Origin: Gammaproteobacteria bacterium
Lineage (GTDB): Bacteria > Pseudomonadota > Gammaproteobacteria > Steroidobacterales > Woeseiaceae
Length of the DNA stretch: 34,870 nucleotides
Assembly (NCBI GenBank): GCA_013151645.1
Contig: JAADHU010000058.1
Location: forward strand, 1-34,870
Reading direction: 5' to 3'
Both the position numbers and the translations under genes were made by a program. Of this stretch, positions 16,390 through 24,909 are shown in pieces (within the stretch, counting starts at the first letter, position 1; each line of letters opens with the position of its first letter). The notes below the pieces were generated by a model. It did no database searches and was not told the DNA's origin. It was given only the letters and a program-made list of their open reading frames with translations.

Positions 16390-17565
16390 CTACCCGATTT
16401 GGTCGTTATCCAAGGATCGCGCTCGCCCGACTGACGCCGAACCGAACTTGTTGCGAATCTGGTCTACCAGCTTGTCCACACCCGCCCCGCCTGGTGTGGC
16501 GCCGAACAAATCGGCCTGCGCGGACTGCGCCAGATTGCTGCCGCCGACACCCAGCAGGCGGATACTTTTGTCGGGATGTTCTCGCAGCCAGACGTCCAGC
16601 AACTCCCGCGCAGCGTGATAGATCGTATCCGTGCCACTGGAGGGAGGGCGCAATGATCGCTGGCGGGTGCAGGTGGTGAAATCTGACTGCCTGATCTTCA
16701 GCTGCACGGTGCCGGCCGTTAACGACTTCGCTCGCAAACGGCCGCTGGTTCGCTCCGTGAGTTGTAACAGTTTCTTGTACAGTATTTTTCGCGCAGTGAG
16801 ATCGGTATCAAAGGTTTCTTCGGCACTGATCGACTTATCTCCCCGTTCGGAGACGACGGGTCGGTCATCGATACCGCTGGCCCTGTCCCGTGTTCGCTGC
16901 GCGAATCGCCCGAAGATGGCGTCGAGTGCCGCCGCCGGCGCCCGACGTAAATCGCCAATCGTGCGTATATCTGCTTGATGCAATCGTCGCAGCGTTTGTT
17001 TGCCAATACCTGGTATGACCTGCACGGCGAGCGGGTCGAGGGTTTGGCGTACGCGATCTTGTGGCACGAGCACGAGCCCGTCCGGCTTTTCAAGGTCTGA
17101 TGCGATCTTGGCAACCAGCTTGTTTTCGGCCGCACCAACGGATGCCGTCAGCCCGGTGACATCGTGAACCCGTTTCTTGATCGCACGTGCAATGTCAGCA
17201 GCAGACCCAAACAGACTCAGGCTGGCCGTCACATCGAGAAAGGCTTCGTCGAGGGACAAACCTTCGATCAGCGGTGTGAATTCACGGAAGATAGTGAAGA
17301 TATCGGCAGAGACCGTTCTGTATTTGCCCATTTGCGGGCGGACACAGATGAGATCGGGGCAGCGTCGTCTTGCTTCGCGCATTGGCATGGCGGAGCGTAC
17401 GCCAAACTCCCGCACTTCGTAACTGGCCGCCGCGACCACGCCGCGATTGTCACCACCGCCAACAACAACGGGTTTGCCTATCAGGTCCGGATTGTCCCGT
17501 TGCTCAATGGAGGCGAAAAAAGCATCCATATCGACGTGCAGAATATGGCGGCTCGCAGTGGGCAC
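16390..17565 (-). CDS. dinB: DNA polymerase IV
   Basis: A Y-family translesion DNA polymerase. Catalytic acidic residues are Asp12 in HVDMDAFFASIEQR and Asp106-Glu107 in LSLDEAFLDVT. VVAAASYEVREFGVRSAMP is the usual finger segment, and the helix-hairpin-helix VIPGIGKQTLRRL is present. The start is GTG at 17565, which overlaps the ispA stop by one base. At 391 residues it is about 40 longer than E. coli DinB, with the extra length in a C-terminal tail after LLGVGGSNL. The tail contains QADLF, which fits the short clamp-binding peptide pattern (QxxLF) of Pol IV. Confidence 0.93.
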   Translation of the reverse strand: MPTASRHILHVDMDAFFASIEQRDNPDLIGKPVVVGGGDNRGVVAAASYEVREFGVRSAMPMREARRRCPDLICVRPQMGKYRTVSADIFTIFREFTPLIEGLSLDEAFLDVTASLSLFGSAADIARAIKKRVHDVTGLTASVGAAENKLVAKIASDLEKPDGLVLVPQDRVRQTLDPLAVQVIPGIGKQTLRRLHQADIRTIGDLRRAPAAALDAIFGRFAQRTRDRASGIDDRPVVSERGDKSISAEETFDTDLTARKILYKKLLQLTERTSGRLRAKSLTAGTVQLKIRQSDFTTCTRQRSLRPPSSGTDTIYHAARELLDVWLREHPDKSIRLLGVGGSNLAQSAQADLFGATPGGAGVDKLVDQIRNKFGSASVGRARSLDNDQIG

Positions 17566-18455
17566 TAGCTGCTGCGCTTGACGATATAGTCCGCCAGCCA
17601 GCGGAGTGAGCTGGCGTTGTCACCAAACAGGTCCAGACTCTGCAGACCTTCGCCAAACAATTCGTCGCATCGTTGCCGCGCGGCCTCGATACCGTAGAGT
17701 GCCGGCCAGGTGGCTTTCTTCAATCGCTCGTCCGAACCGGCCGTCTTGCCGATGACGGCCGTTTCGCCCTCTATGTCGAGCATATCGTCACGAATCTGGA
17801 ATGCAGGTCCTATCTTGCAGCCAAAGGTATCCATGGCATCGCGCTGCTCGCGTGACAGGCCTTCGCACAGATCGCACGCGGACATTACGGACGCATGAAT
17901 CAGGGCACCCGTCTTCATGCCGTACATGTTTTCCAGTTCGCTTTTGCCCAGGTGACTGCCTTCCGCCGCAAGATCGATGGATTGCCCGCCGGTCATGCCC
18001 AGCGACCCGCATGCGGCGGCAATCCTGCGCACCAGCAAACTTTGCTGGTCGCCGGAAACAGTTTGCGATTCGGCCAGAATCTGGAAGGCAACCGGCTGCA
18101 GTGCGTCGGCCGCGAGGATAGCGGTCGCCTCATCGAACTTCTTGTGTACTGTCGGCAGGCCGCGGCGAAGATCGTCGTCGTCCATCGCCGGCAGATCGTC
18201 GTGAACCAGCGAGAAGGCATGAATAAGTTCGATGGAGGTAGCCGCCGCATCGAGCTGCTCGGGCGGCACGCCAAGGCATTCTCCGCTTGCATAGACCAGC
18301 AACGGCCGAATGCGTTTGCCACCGTTTAAAACGGCGTAACGCATCGCCTGATGCAAGCGTTCCGGTTGCGTATCCCCGCTGGGCAGAGCGGCTTCGAGAC
18401 ATGCCGATATTCGTTCCATGTAAGCAGGTATTCTGTCGGCAAACGATTCGGACAA
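17565..18455 (-). CDS. ispA: farnesyl diphosphate synthase (short-chain prenyl transferase)
   Basis: Condenses isopentenyl and dimethylallyl diphosphates to farnesyl diphosphate. The first aspartate-rich motif is DDLPAMDDDDLRRG (86-99) with the two-residue insertion of bacterial FPP synthases; the second is DDMLD (223-227). LNGGKRIRPLLVYASG (43-58) is the substrate-binding segment. At 296 residues it matches E. coli IspA. I prefer TTG 18455 to ATG 18419, because GGAG lies 7 bases before the TTG and the extra 12 residues align with the family. It is divergent from the mevalonate operon, whose product it consumes. Confidence 0.92.
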   Translation of the reverse strand: MSESFADRIPAYMERISACLEAALPSGDTQPERLHQAMRYAVLNGGKRIRPLLVYASGECLGVPPEQLDAAATSIELIHAFSLVHDDLPAMDDDDLRRGLPTVHKKFDEATAILAADALQPVAFQILAESQTVSGDQQSLLVRRIAAACGSLGMTGGQSIDLAAEGSHLGKSELENMYGMKTGALIHASVMSACDLCEGLSREQRDAMDTFGCKIGPAFQIRDDMLDIEGETAVIGKTAGSDERLKKATWPALYGIEAARQRCDELFGEGLQSLDLFGDNASSLRWLADYIVKRSS

Positions 18456-18514
18456 CGAGGTGCTCCAGCGGCAGGTTGGCGGAGGGATAGCCTACACCGA
18501 AACCACAGGCATCG

Positions 18515-18520
18515 TATAAT
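18515..18520 (+). promoter_or_regulatory. consensus -10 element just before mvaD
   Basis: A perfect TATAAT ends 14 bases before the mvaD ATG. No -35 is seen at 16-18 bases upstream. Transcription would start near 18527, leaving a leader of about 8 bases and no Shine-Dalgarno sequence. This suggests a nearly leaderless mevalonate operon message or dependence on an activator. Confidence 0.5.
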
Positions 18521-18534
18521 CGCGCACCGATTCG

Positions 18535-19527
18535 ATGGAAAAAGCCGTGGCAACCGCACAAGCTCAACCGAACATTGCGCTCATCAAATACTGGGGTAAA
18601 CGTGACGTCTGTCGCAACCTGCCAGCCGTCGGCTCATTGTCGCTGACGCTGGCAACCTTGTGGACGCGAATGAAGGTCGAGTTCTCGACGGATATAGAGG
18701 CGGATCGCCTCCTGGTCGATGGTGAAATAGCCGCTGCCATGTTGCCAAGAGTATCGCGCTGCCTGGATCAGGTTGCAGGCTGCGATCGGCCGCATGCTTT
18801 GATCGAAAGCGACTGCAATTTCCCAATCGCCGCCGGCCTGGCCTCGTCGGCGTCCGCGTTCGCCGCCCTGGTGGTAGCGGCGAATGAGGCTTGCATCGAA
18901 GCGGGCAACATTGTTGCTGCTTCGCGGACCACTCTGGACCTGGCTCGGCTCGCGGGCGCGGCCTCCGGTTCTGCCGCACGGTCGCTGTTTGGTGGCATCG
19001 TTGAATTGGTCGCTGGCGATGCCAGGATCAACGTTGCAACCATGAAGCAACCACCGGCGTGGCCGCTGCGCGTTGTCGTAGCGGTGACCGAACGCGGCCA
19101 CAAGCCGGTCGCATCCGGTGACGCGATGATTCTGAGCGAGAAATCCTCGCCGTTCTATTCGAGTTGGGTCAGGAATCAGGACCAGGACCTGGAAGTGGCG
19201 CGCAGTGCCGTGGAAACGCGTGACTTTGCACAACTGGCGGCCGTATCGGAGCACAACTGTCTGAAGATGCACTCGGTCATGTGGACCTCACGTCCTCCCG
19301 TCGTGTACTGGAAGCCGGCAACGCTTGCGTGTATGGAGGCCATTCGAGCATTGCAATCAGAGGGACAGCCGGTGTTTTTTACGATGGATGCGGGGCCCCA
19401 GGTGAAAGCGATTTGCCTGCCTGACAATGAAGCTCAGGTCATGAAGACCTTGAGCGAAATTGAAGGCGTCGAGACGGTCATGAGCTCGGGCCTTGGAACG
19501 GGCGCATGTTTACTGGACGATGCATGA
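18535..19527 (+). CDS. mvaD: diphosphomevalonate decarboxylase
   Basis: An ATP-dependent decarboxylase of mevalonate diphosphate giving isopentenyl diphosphate, of the GHMP superfamily. The diagnostic NIALIKYWGKRD (13-24) is followed by LPAVGSLSLTL, the GHMP-like LASSASAFAALVVAANEA, SGSAARSLFGGIVE and the catalytic aspartate in FFTMDAGPQVK. At 330 residues it is a normal length. It is the first gene of the mevalonate operon and overlaps the next gene by 4 bases (ATGA). There is no clear ribosome binding site. Confidence 0.94.
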   Translation: MEKAVATAQAQPNIALIKYWGKRDVCRNLPAVGSLSLTLATLWTRMKVEFSTDIEADRLLVDGEIAAAMLPRVSRCLDQVAGCDRPHALIESDCNFPIAAGLASSASAFAALVVAANEACIEAGNIVAASRTTLDLARLAGAASGSAARSLFGGIVELVAGDARINVATMKQPPAWPLRVVVAVTERGHKPVASGDAMILSEKSSPFYSSWVRNQDQDLEVARSAVETRDFAQLAAVSEHNCLKMHSVMWTSRPPVVYWKPATLACMEAIRALQSEGQPVFFTMDAGPQVKAICLPDNEAQVMKTLSEIEGVETVMSSGLGTGACLLDDA

Positions 19528-20534
19528 CGATTGTTGAGACCAGCGCTCCCGGGAAGGCGGTAATCGCCGGTGAGTACGCGGTGCTTGCGGGTGCGCCTGC
19601 TATTTGCATGGCATTGAATCGGCGTGCCCGCGTCGCTATCCGGGAAGTTGAAAAATCGAGTCACTGCATTTCAGCGCCGGGCTATCTTGACGGCCGCTTT
19701 CGATTCAGCGGAAGCCCGGACAAGGGCGTTGTCTGGCTCGACGATTTGCCATGCGCCGATTCCTTCGCGCTGTTTGAGCTTGTATGGAAACAGTCGGGCA
19801 TTGCCCGACAGAACGGCTTGTCAATTACCCTAGATACCGCCGAATTTTTCGACGCGAAAAGCGGCTCCAAACTAGGTCTCGGATCCAGTGCGGCGCTGGC
19901 AACCGCGCTTGCGGCGGCGCTGACCGGTTTGCAGTCATGTTCCACGTCGTTTGAAGCGCTGGCCGCGTCAGCGCACCGCGAATTTCAACACGGCAGAGGA
20001 AGCGGCCTCGACATCGCGACCGCTATTCACGGTGGGGTGATCGAGTTCGAGGCCGGTGTTCTGGCGGCGTCATTGCCGTGGCCAAAAGGCCTGTTTTATC
20101 GCCTCCTGTGGAGTGGCAAGGCGGTCAGCACTCCGCGCCAACTGGAACACCTTGCGCAAAAAACATCGCAGCCGAGTCACGACCGCCTGGTTGCGCTTTC
20201 TCGCGATGTCAGTACGGCGTGGAAGGCAGGTAACAATGCTCACCTGCTGGCTGAAATGAGGCGTTATACCCAGGTCCTGCAGGCATTCAGTGTTGACCAC
20301 GAGCTCGGCATATTCGAAGCTGGGCATCAGGAACTTGCTGACAAGGCCAAAGCCCATCCGAAGACTGTCTACAAGCCGTGCGGCGCCGGCGGTGGTGATA
20401 TCGGTATCGTCCTCGCGGAATCGATGCGGGACATCGACCGGTTTACAACCGATGCCGTCGCGTCAGGATTCGTACCACTGGATATCTCGCTCGACGCTGA
20501 CGGTGTCCGGATTAAGGGCGGGTCACCGTGCTGA
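19524..20534 (+). CDS. phosphomevalonate kinase (GHMP family)
   Basis: Phosphorylates mevalonate 5-phosphate. The 336-residue protein has the three GHMP motifs: SAPGKAVIAGEYAVL (7-21), SKLGLGSSAALATALAAAL (115-133) and a late glycine-rich loop KPCGAGGGDIGIV. HGRGSGLDIATAIHGG (156-171) gives the candidate catalytic Asp163. The opening resembles bacterial phosphomevalonate kinases. The assignment is strengthened because mevalonate kinase and decarboxylase are accounted for by the flanking genes. ATG 19524 overlaps the mvaD stop; the frame 6 codons further upstream is less likely. Confidence 0.88.
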   Translation: MTIVETSAPGKAVIAGEYAVLAGAPAICMALNRRARVAIREVEKSSHCISAPGYLDGRFRFSGSPDKGVVWLDDLPCADSFALFELVWKQSGIARQNGLSITLDTAEFFDAKSGSKLGLGSSAALATALAAALTGLQSCSTSFEALAASAHREFQHGRGSGLDIATAIHGGVIEFEAGVLAASLPWPKGLFYRLLWSGKAVSTPRQLEHLAQKTSQPSHDRLVALSRDVSTAWKAGNNAHLLAEMRRYTQVLQAFSVDHELGIFEAGHQELADKAKAHPKTVYKPCGAGGGDIGIVLAESMRDIDRFTTDAVASGFVPLDISLDADGVRIKGGSPC

Positions 20535-22774
20535 CTGATTCGTGCATTCCGGGTTTCTACCGACTGAGTGTATCCGAGAGAATTAACGCTCTCGCGGAAC
20601 TCGGCGTAATTTCTCCGCAGGAGGTGCGAGCGTTGCAGGGCGGGAGTCATCTCCTCACGTTAGATACAGCCGAAAAAATGATAGAGAACGTCGTGGGAAT
20701 TTTTGGCCTGCCGTTCGCCGTTGCCCCAAACTTTCTGATCAACGGCCGGGAATGTGTCGTGCCGATGGTGGTTGAAGAGCCCTCTATTGTTGCCGGCGTA
20801 AGCGGCGCTGCGAAAATGGCCAGGGCGGGTGGTGGTTTTCAGGCAGAACAGATTGAGTCTTTGCTTGCAGGACAAATTCAGCTGATCGACATCGATGAAG
20901 TGGATACCGTTATCCAGATGCTGGTTGGACACAAAGACTCGCTACTGGATCAGGCGAATACCCTGCAACCAAGGCTGGTCGCTCGCGGTGGCGGTGCCCG
21001 CGATATCGAATTCTTCAAGTACCGTCTCGCGGATGGTCAATGGACGGTCGTATTGCACATTCTCGTCGATACCTGCGATGCGATGGGCGCCAACATCGTC
21101 AATTCAGTGTGCGAGTCAATCGCGCCAGCGATAGAATCGCTGTCAGGCGGTCGGGCTGTCCTTAAAATCCTCTCCAATCTGGCCGAGCGGTCGCTGGCAA
21201 CCGCGCGTGTCGTTATGCCGTTGGCCAACCTGGCGACCGACAACTTGAGTGGCGAAGAAGTTCGTGACCGCATTGTCGTCGCCACCCGGTTGGCAGAGGT
21301 CAATCCGTATCGTGCGGCGACACACAACAAAGGCATCATGAACGGTGTCGATGCCGTTGCCATAGCGACCGGGAATGACTGGCGGGCGATCGAAGCGGCG
21401 GCACACGCGTATGCGGTCAAGAAGGGTGCCTACCGTTCCTTAAGCCGCTGGAGTATTGCGGCCAATGGCGATCTCGCGGGCTGGCTGCAGATGCCGATAA
21501 AGATCGGCATTGTCGGCGGATCGCTGCAAGCAAACCCCGGTGTGGCTCTTGGCCTGCGAATCGCGGCAGCGAACAGTGCGACGGAGCTGGCCTGCATGAT
21601 GGTCGCGGTGGGTCTTGCGCAAAATTTTGCGGCACTGAGGGCGCTGGCAACCGATGGCATTCAGAAAGGGCACATGGGTCTCCACGCACGCAGCGTTGCG
21701 GCTAGCGTCGGTGTCGCCGCGGAACATTTCGACGCGGTCGTGGCGAAGATGATTGAGTCGGGCGACGTGAAGGCGTGGAAAGCTGAAGAACTGGCCGCGG
21801 AATTTCATTCCGCCGTCGCCAGGGATGAGGCCGATTCCGCCGGCCAGTGGGCCGCCGCCAGCGTGGGTGTCGCCGCGGGAAAAGTTATCCTGCTGGGTGA
21901 ACATGCGGCCGTCTACGACAAGCACGTTCTCGCCCTGCCATTGCCCGACGCGGTTACCGCCAGAGTCCTCGAGCAGGAATCGGCTACCCGCCTGATTTTG
22001 CATGAACAAAACGTCGTTACCGAGGTTAACCTGAGCGAGTCGGGGGCAAGCGGCATCGCAGCAGCACTGGCATTGATCATGCGTCGACTGAAGACGGGCG
22101 AACGACATTTCGCGGTCCGGATCGAGTCGCGGATACCGGTGGCGATGGGGCTGGGTGCGTCGGCGTCTTTCGCCGTTGCAATCATTCGGGGTTTCGATGC
22201 GCTTTTGAATCTTGGTATGCACAATCGCGATGTGGATCAACTTGCATTCGATTGCGAAAAACTGGCGCACGGAACGCCGTCGGGGATCGATAACAATCTC
22301 GCGACTTACGGACAGCCTGTATTGTTCAGCAAGAGCCGGGCTACCCGCACGAAACCAATCGATCTGGCGGAAGCGCCGCCAATTGTTATTGCCGCCAGCG
22401 GTGTTCATGGCAGTACCCTGGAGCAGGTCCAGGGCGTTCGTGCTCGTCATGCGCGCCATCCGGCACTGTACGATACAATTTTCGACGAGATCGACGAAAT
22501 GAGTATTGCCGGAGCGGCGGCATTGCGACGTTGTGATTACGATGCACTGGGATCGTTAATGAACGTCTGCCATGGGTTGCTCAATGCCATCGAAGTATCG
22601 ACACCGGAGCTGGAGAAATTGGTACAGATTGCCCGTCAACACGGTGCAACCGGGGCGAAACTGACCGGTGCCGGTGGTGGCGGATCGATTGTCGCGCTGT
22701 GTCCGGGCTGTGAGAAAGACGTTGCCGCCGCACTTCGTACGGCGGGCTGTCAAATTATTCGTTTAAAGAAGTAA
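20528..22774 (+). CDS. fused class II HMG-CoA reductase and mevalonate kinase
   Basis: One uninterrupted 748-residue frame carries two consecutive enzymes. Residues 1 to about 428 are class II (bacterial) HMG-CoA reductase: ENVVGIFGLPFAVAPNFLING (53-73), catalytic Glu in MVVEEPSIVAG (80-90), the cofactor motif DAMGANIVNSV (184-194), Lys268 in THNKGIMNGVDA and catalytic His382 in QKGHMGLHARS. Residues from about 442 to 748 are mevalonate kinase: VGVAAGKVILLGEHAAVYD (446-464), PVAMGLGASASFAVAI (537-552), HGTPSGIDNN with Asp588, and KLTGAGGGGSIVAL (711-724). The linker (about 428-442) is short and acidic. The frame starts at GTG 20528, overlapping the kinase gene before it by 7 bases. Together the halves convert HMG-CoA to mevalonate 5-phosphate. 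Confidence 0.93.
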   Translation: MLTDSCIPGFYRLSVSERINALAELGVISPQEVRALQGGSHLLTLDTAEKMIENVVGIFGLPFAVAPNFLINGRECVVPMVVEEPSIVAGVSGAAKMARAGGGFQAEQIESLLAGQIQLIDIDEVDTVIQMLVGHKDSLLDQANTLQPRLVARGGGARDIEFFKYRLADGQWTVVLHILVDTCDAMGANIVNSVCESIAPAIESLSGGRAVLKILSNLAERSLATARVVMPLANLATDNLSGEEVRDRIVVATRLAEVNPYRAATHNKGIMNGVDAVAIATGNDWRAIEAAAHAYAVKKGAYRSLSRWSIAANGDLAGWLQMPIKIGIVGGSLQANPGVALGLRIAAANSATELACMMVAVGLAQNFAALRALATDGIQKGHMGLHARSVAASVGVAAEHFDAVVAKMIESGDVKAWKAEELAAEFHSAVARDEADSAGQWAAASVGVAAGKVILLGEHAAVYDKHVLALPLPDAVTARVLEQESATRLILHEQNVVTEVNLSESGASGIAAALALIMRRLKTGERHFAVRIESRIPVAMGLGASASFAVAIIRGFDALLNLGMHNRDVDQLAFDCEKLAHGTPSGIDNNLATYGQPVLFSKSRATRTKPIDLAEAPPIVIAASGVHGSTLEQVQGVRARHARHPALYDTIFDEIDEMSIAGAAALRRCDYDALGSLMNVCHGLLNAIEVSTPELEKLVQIARQHGATGAKLTGAGGGGSIVALCPGCEKDVAAALRTAGCQIIRLKK

Positions 22775-22784
22775 AGGGAAGCCG

Positions 22785-23390
22785 TTGTCTGTAAATGCAA
22801 ACAGAGTCGTTTCTTCGGAAAACGAGGATCTCATTATCGTCGATCAGGACGATGTCGAGATCGGGACGCTGAGTAAAGCACGTTGTCACGATGGCGATGG
22901 TATTTTGCATCGCGCGTTTTCTTTGTTCATTTTCAATGTGCAGGGTGAATTGCTGTTGCAACAGCGCAGTGGCGGAAAAAGACTGTGGCCACTTTTCTGG
23001 TCTAACAGTTGCTGCAGTCATCCGCGCCAGGGCGAGACAATGGACGTGGCCATCAGGCGCCGGCTCGATGAAGAACTCGGTATCGCGACGGATCTGGAAT
23101 TCGTCTACAAGTTTTCCTATCAGGCGCGCTATGGTGACCTGGGTTCCGAAAACGAATTGTGTTCTGTCTATGTCGGTTGTTGCGATCAGCCAATTCGGCC
23201 GAATCAAAGCGAGATTGTGGATTCACGTTTTATCGCAGCGGATGATTTACAGGCCGAACTGATGCAATCCGGCGATCGGTTTACACCGTGGTTCCGCATG
23301 GAATGGGAGAAACTTTCCGGCGAATTTTCGGCGCAGCTCGCGAAGCTGACTAACCGACGTAGCGGTAGTACTCGATACCCAGGTCGGTGA
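22785..23390 (+). CDS. idi: isopentenyl-diphosphate delta-isomerase, type 1 (Nudix fold)
   Basis: Interconverts isopentenyl and dimethylallyl diphosphates. The type 1 marks are the active-site cysteine in LFWSNSCCSHPRQGE (Cys77 aligned to E. coli Cys67), the histidine in LHRAFSLFIF (39-50), the Nudix-like RRRLDEELGI (91-100) and the second catalytic Glu124 in SENELCSVY. The start is TTG at 22785, with AAGGGA at a good distance. The gene is 10 bases after the fusion gene and closes the plus-strand mevalonate operon. Its last 13 codons overlap the convergent mvaS gene, so the C-terminal tail may not be conserved. Confidence 0.92.
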   Translation: MSVNANRVVSSENEDLIIVDQDDVEIGTLSKARCHDGDGILHRAFSLFIFNVQGELLLQQRSGGKRLWPLFWSNSCCSHPRQGETMDVAIRRRLDEELGIATDLEFVYKFSYQARYGDLGSENELCSVYVGCCDQPIRPNQSEIVDSRFIAADDLQAELMQSGDRFTPWFRMEWEKLSGEFSAQLAKLTNRRSGSTRYPGR

Positions 23391-24822
23391 ACTGGCGCTG
23401 CTCGCTTTGGCCGATATGGTCGACGACAAACTCGCCTTGGGGCAGGTAATCCAGTCCACGAGGCCGACGGCCGTCGTGTAGATCGGCATACTGCGTCTGA
23501 TTCAGGTCGATGGTAAATTCCATGGCATCGGCGAAGCCGATGGCGGCGGTTGCTTCGCGCCAGCCGTCGCTGACAATGAAGGGAATCACTTCCGCTGCGT
23601 CTCCGCTGCCGTATCCCAGCGTGAGAAGCTCTTCGCCGGTCATGTCCCGATCCTCTTCCAGCGCCTGTTCGAAACCGGCCGCGATCCAGGCCGGTAACGC
23701 GGCCGTATAAACGTTGCCCAGGTCGAGCATGGTGTCACTGCCGAGGGCAAGCTTGTCCAGAATTTCACGGCGGTAGCACCGGGAGGCGCGGAAAATTCGG
23801 TACACCGCCATCGTCAGCGGGTATACCTCAATATTGAGTCGCTCCGGATCGGCGAGACTGGCCACGACGGGTTTGCTGATCATTTCGTTCAGCAAGGCGC
23901 TGGGTTCAATGCCGGCCTCGTAACAATACGATGCAAGTTCAGCATGGTCTTCAGAACTGCCACTGCCCAGGGCAAACAAATAGGCAACCGCCCAACCCGT
24001 TTCCGGCATGCGCCGATACGGCCGATGCAGGAACACCGTTTTTAATGAGCGAATATAGTTGCTGGCACAGAGATCGCGCTTTTGGTACATGTCATTGAGT
24101 GCGTGCAATGTTTCGTCGATGTAACAGGTGGTCGAATATTTGCCATTGAAAACCGGAAAGTCCTGCACCTGGTGACTGCCACTTCTGTCCTGACCGCAAA
24201 AACGCACCATGGGTTTGCGGAAGTCCATGACGCGGTAGTCCGAGGCGGAGCCGGAACGGATAAGATCAACCTCGACCAGTTTCGGGTTTTCTTCAATCAG
24301 CATAGCGACGGCACCCGCGCCCTGGGTTGGCTCACCGCTACTGCCGCGCGCATATTCGGCAATATCCGCACAGACCACAATGGCCTGGCTTCCGGCACCG
24401 TCGAGTGCCAGATGCCGGATGGCACTCTTCATCCCGTACACGCCGCCCAGGCAAGCGTGTTTGAACTCCGGAACCTCGCAACTGCGGGCGATGGGCGGCT
24501 TGCCGCGTCGTTCGAGTTCGCGGTCGACCATGCCCTTTACGATGATGGCGCCGGCGGAATTATCCGTGCTCGATTCGGTGCCGAGGCCCAGAAATTTCAC
24601 TCGCGAAGGATCGATATCGTATTGCTCGATTAATCGCAGAACGGCCGTCGCGGCCATGGTGTAGATGCTTTGATTCGGCCCGCGCATGCGAAAACTGCGC
24701 CCCACAACCTCGCGAATCTTGGGCCATTGGTTACCGGTCCACTCGCACCAATCGTCGAGCCATACGCGAAACGGCGGCACGTATGTCGCTATTCCGCTGA
24801 TTCCTATGGTTTTTTTGCTCAT
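23350..24822 (-). CDS. mvaS: hydroxymethylglutaryl-CoA synthase
   Basis: Condenses acetyl-CoA with acetoacetyl-CoA to HMG-CoA, the entry step of the mevalonate pathway. A thiolase-fold protein with the expected triad: Glu83 in LGLGTESSTDNS, the acyl-carrying Cys124 in EFKHACLGGVYGMK and His266 in VFLHRPYRRMP. At 490 residues it is much longer than typical bacterial MvaS (about 390), with extra sequence in the second half. It is on the opposite strand from the other pathway genes and converges on idi with a 41-base overlap. Upstream it follows the DUF4399 gene by 87 bases, so it may be transcribed with the lipid and membrane genes beyond. Confidence 0.9.
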   Translation of the reverse strand: MSKKTIGISGIATYVPPFRVWLDDWCEWTGNQWPKIREVVGRSFRMRGPNQSIYTMAATAVLRLIEQYDIDPSRVKFLGLGTESSTDNSAGAIIVKGMVDRELERRGKPPIARSCEVPEFKHACLGGVYGMKSAIRHLALDGAGSQAIVVCADIAEYARGSSGEPTQGAGAVAMLIEENPKLVEVDLIRSGSASDYRVMDFRKPMVRFCGQDRSGSHQVQDFPVFNGKYSTTCYIDETLHALNDMYQKRDLCASNYIRSLKTVFLHRPYRRMPETGWAVAYLFALGSGSSEDHAELASYCYEAGIEPSALLNEMISKPVVASLADPERLNIEVYPLTMAVYRIFRASRCYRREILDKLALGSDTMLDLGNVYTAALPAWIAAGFEQALEEDRDMTGEELLTLGYGSGDAAEVIPFIVSDGWREATAAIGFADAMEFTIDLNQTQYADLHDGRRPRGLDYLPQGEFVVDHIGQSEQRQFTDLGIEYYRYVG

Positions 24823-24909
24823 GGTGCCAATACAACTATTCTTTTTGGAATGCGTCCAGTGTGCTGAGCCTGCTAATTCTAGAGGTCTCGCGGGCCGCGC
24901 TCAAGCCAC

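Noticed and set aside
21800-21870. Reductase-kinase fusion as a frameshift or assembly artefact
   Set aside because: The frame is continuous, both domains are complete and the linker has normal composition. There is no internal start with a ribosome binding site that I could see.
21440-22459. 339-residue minus-strand frame opposite the reductase-kinase fusion
   Set aside because: Antisense to two conserved enzyme domains and without family-like sequence.
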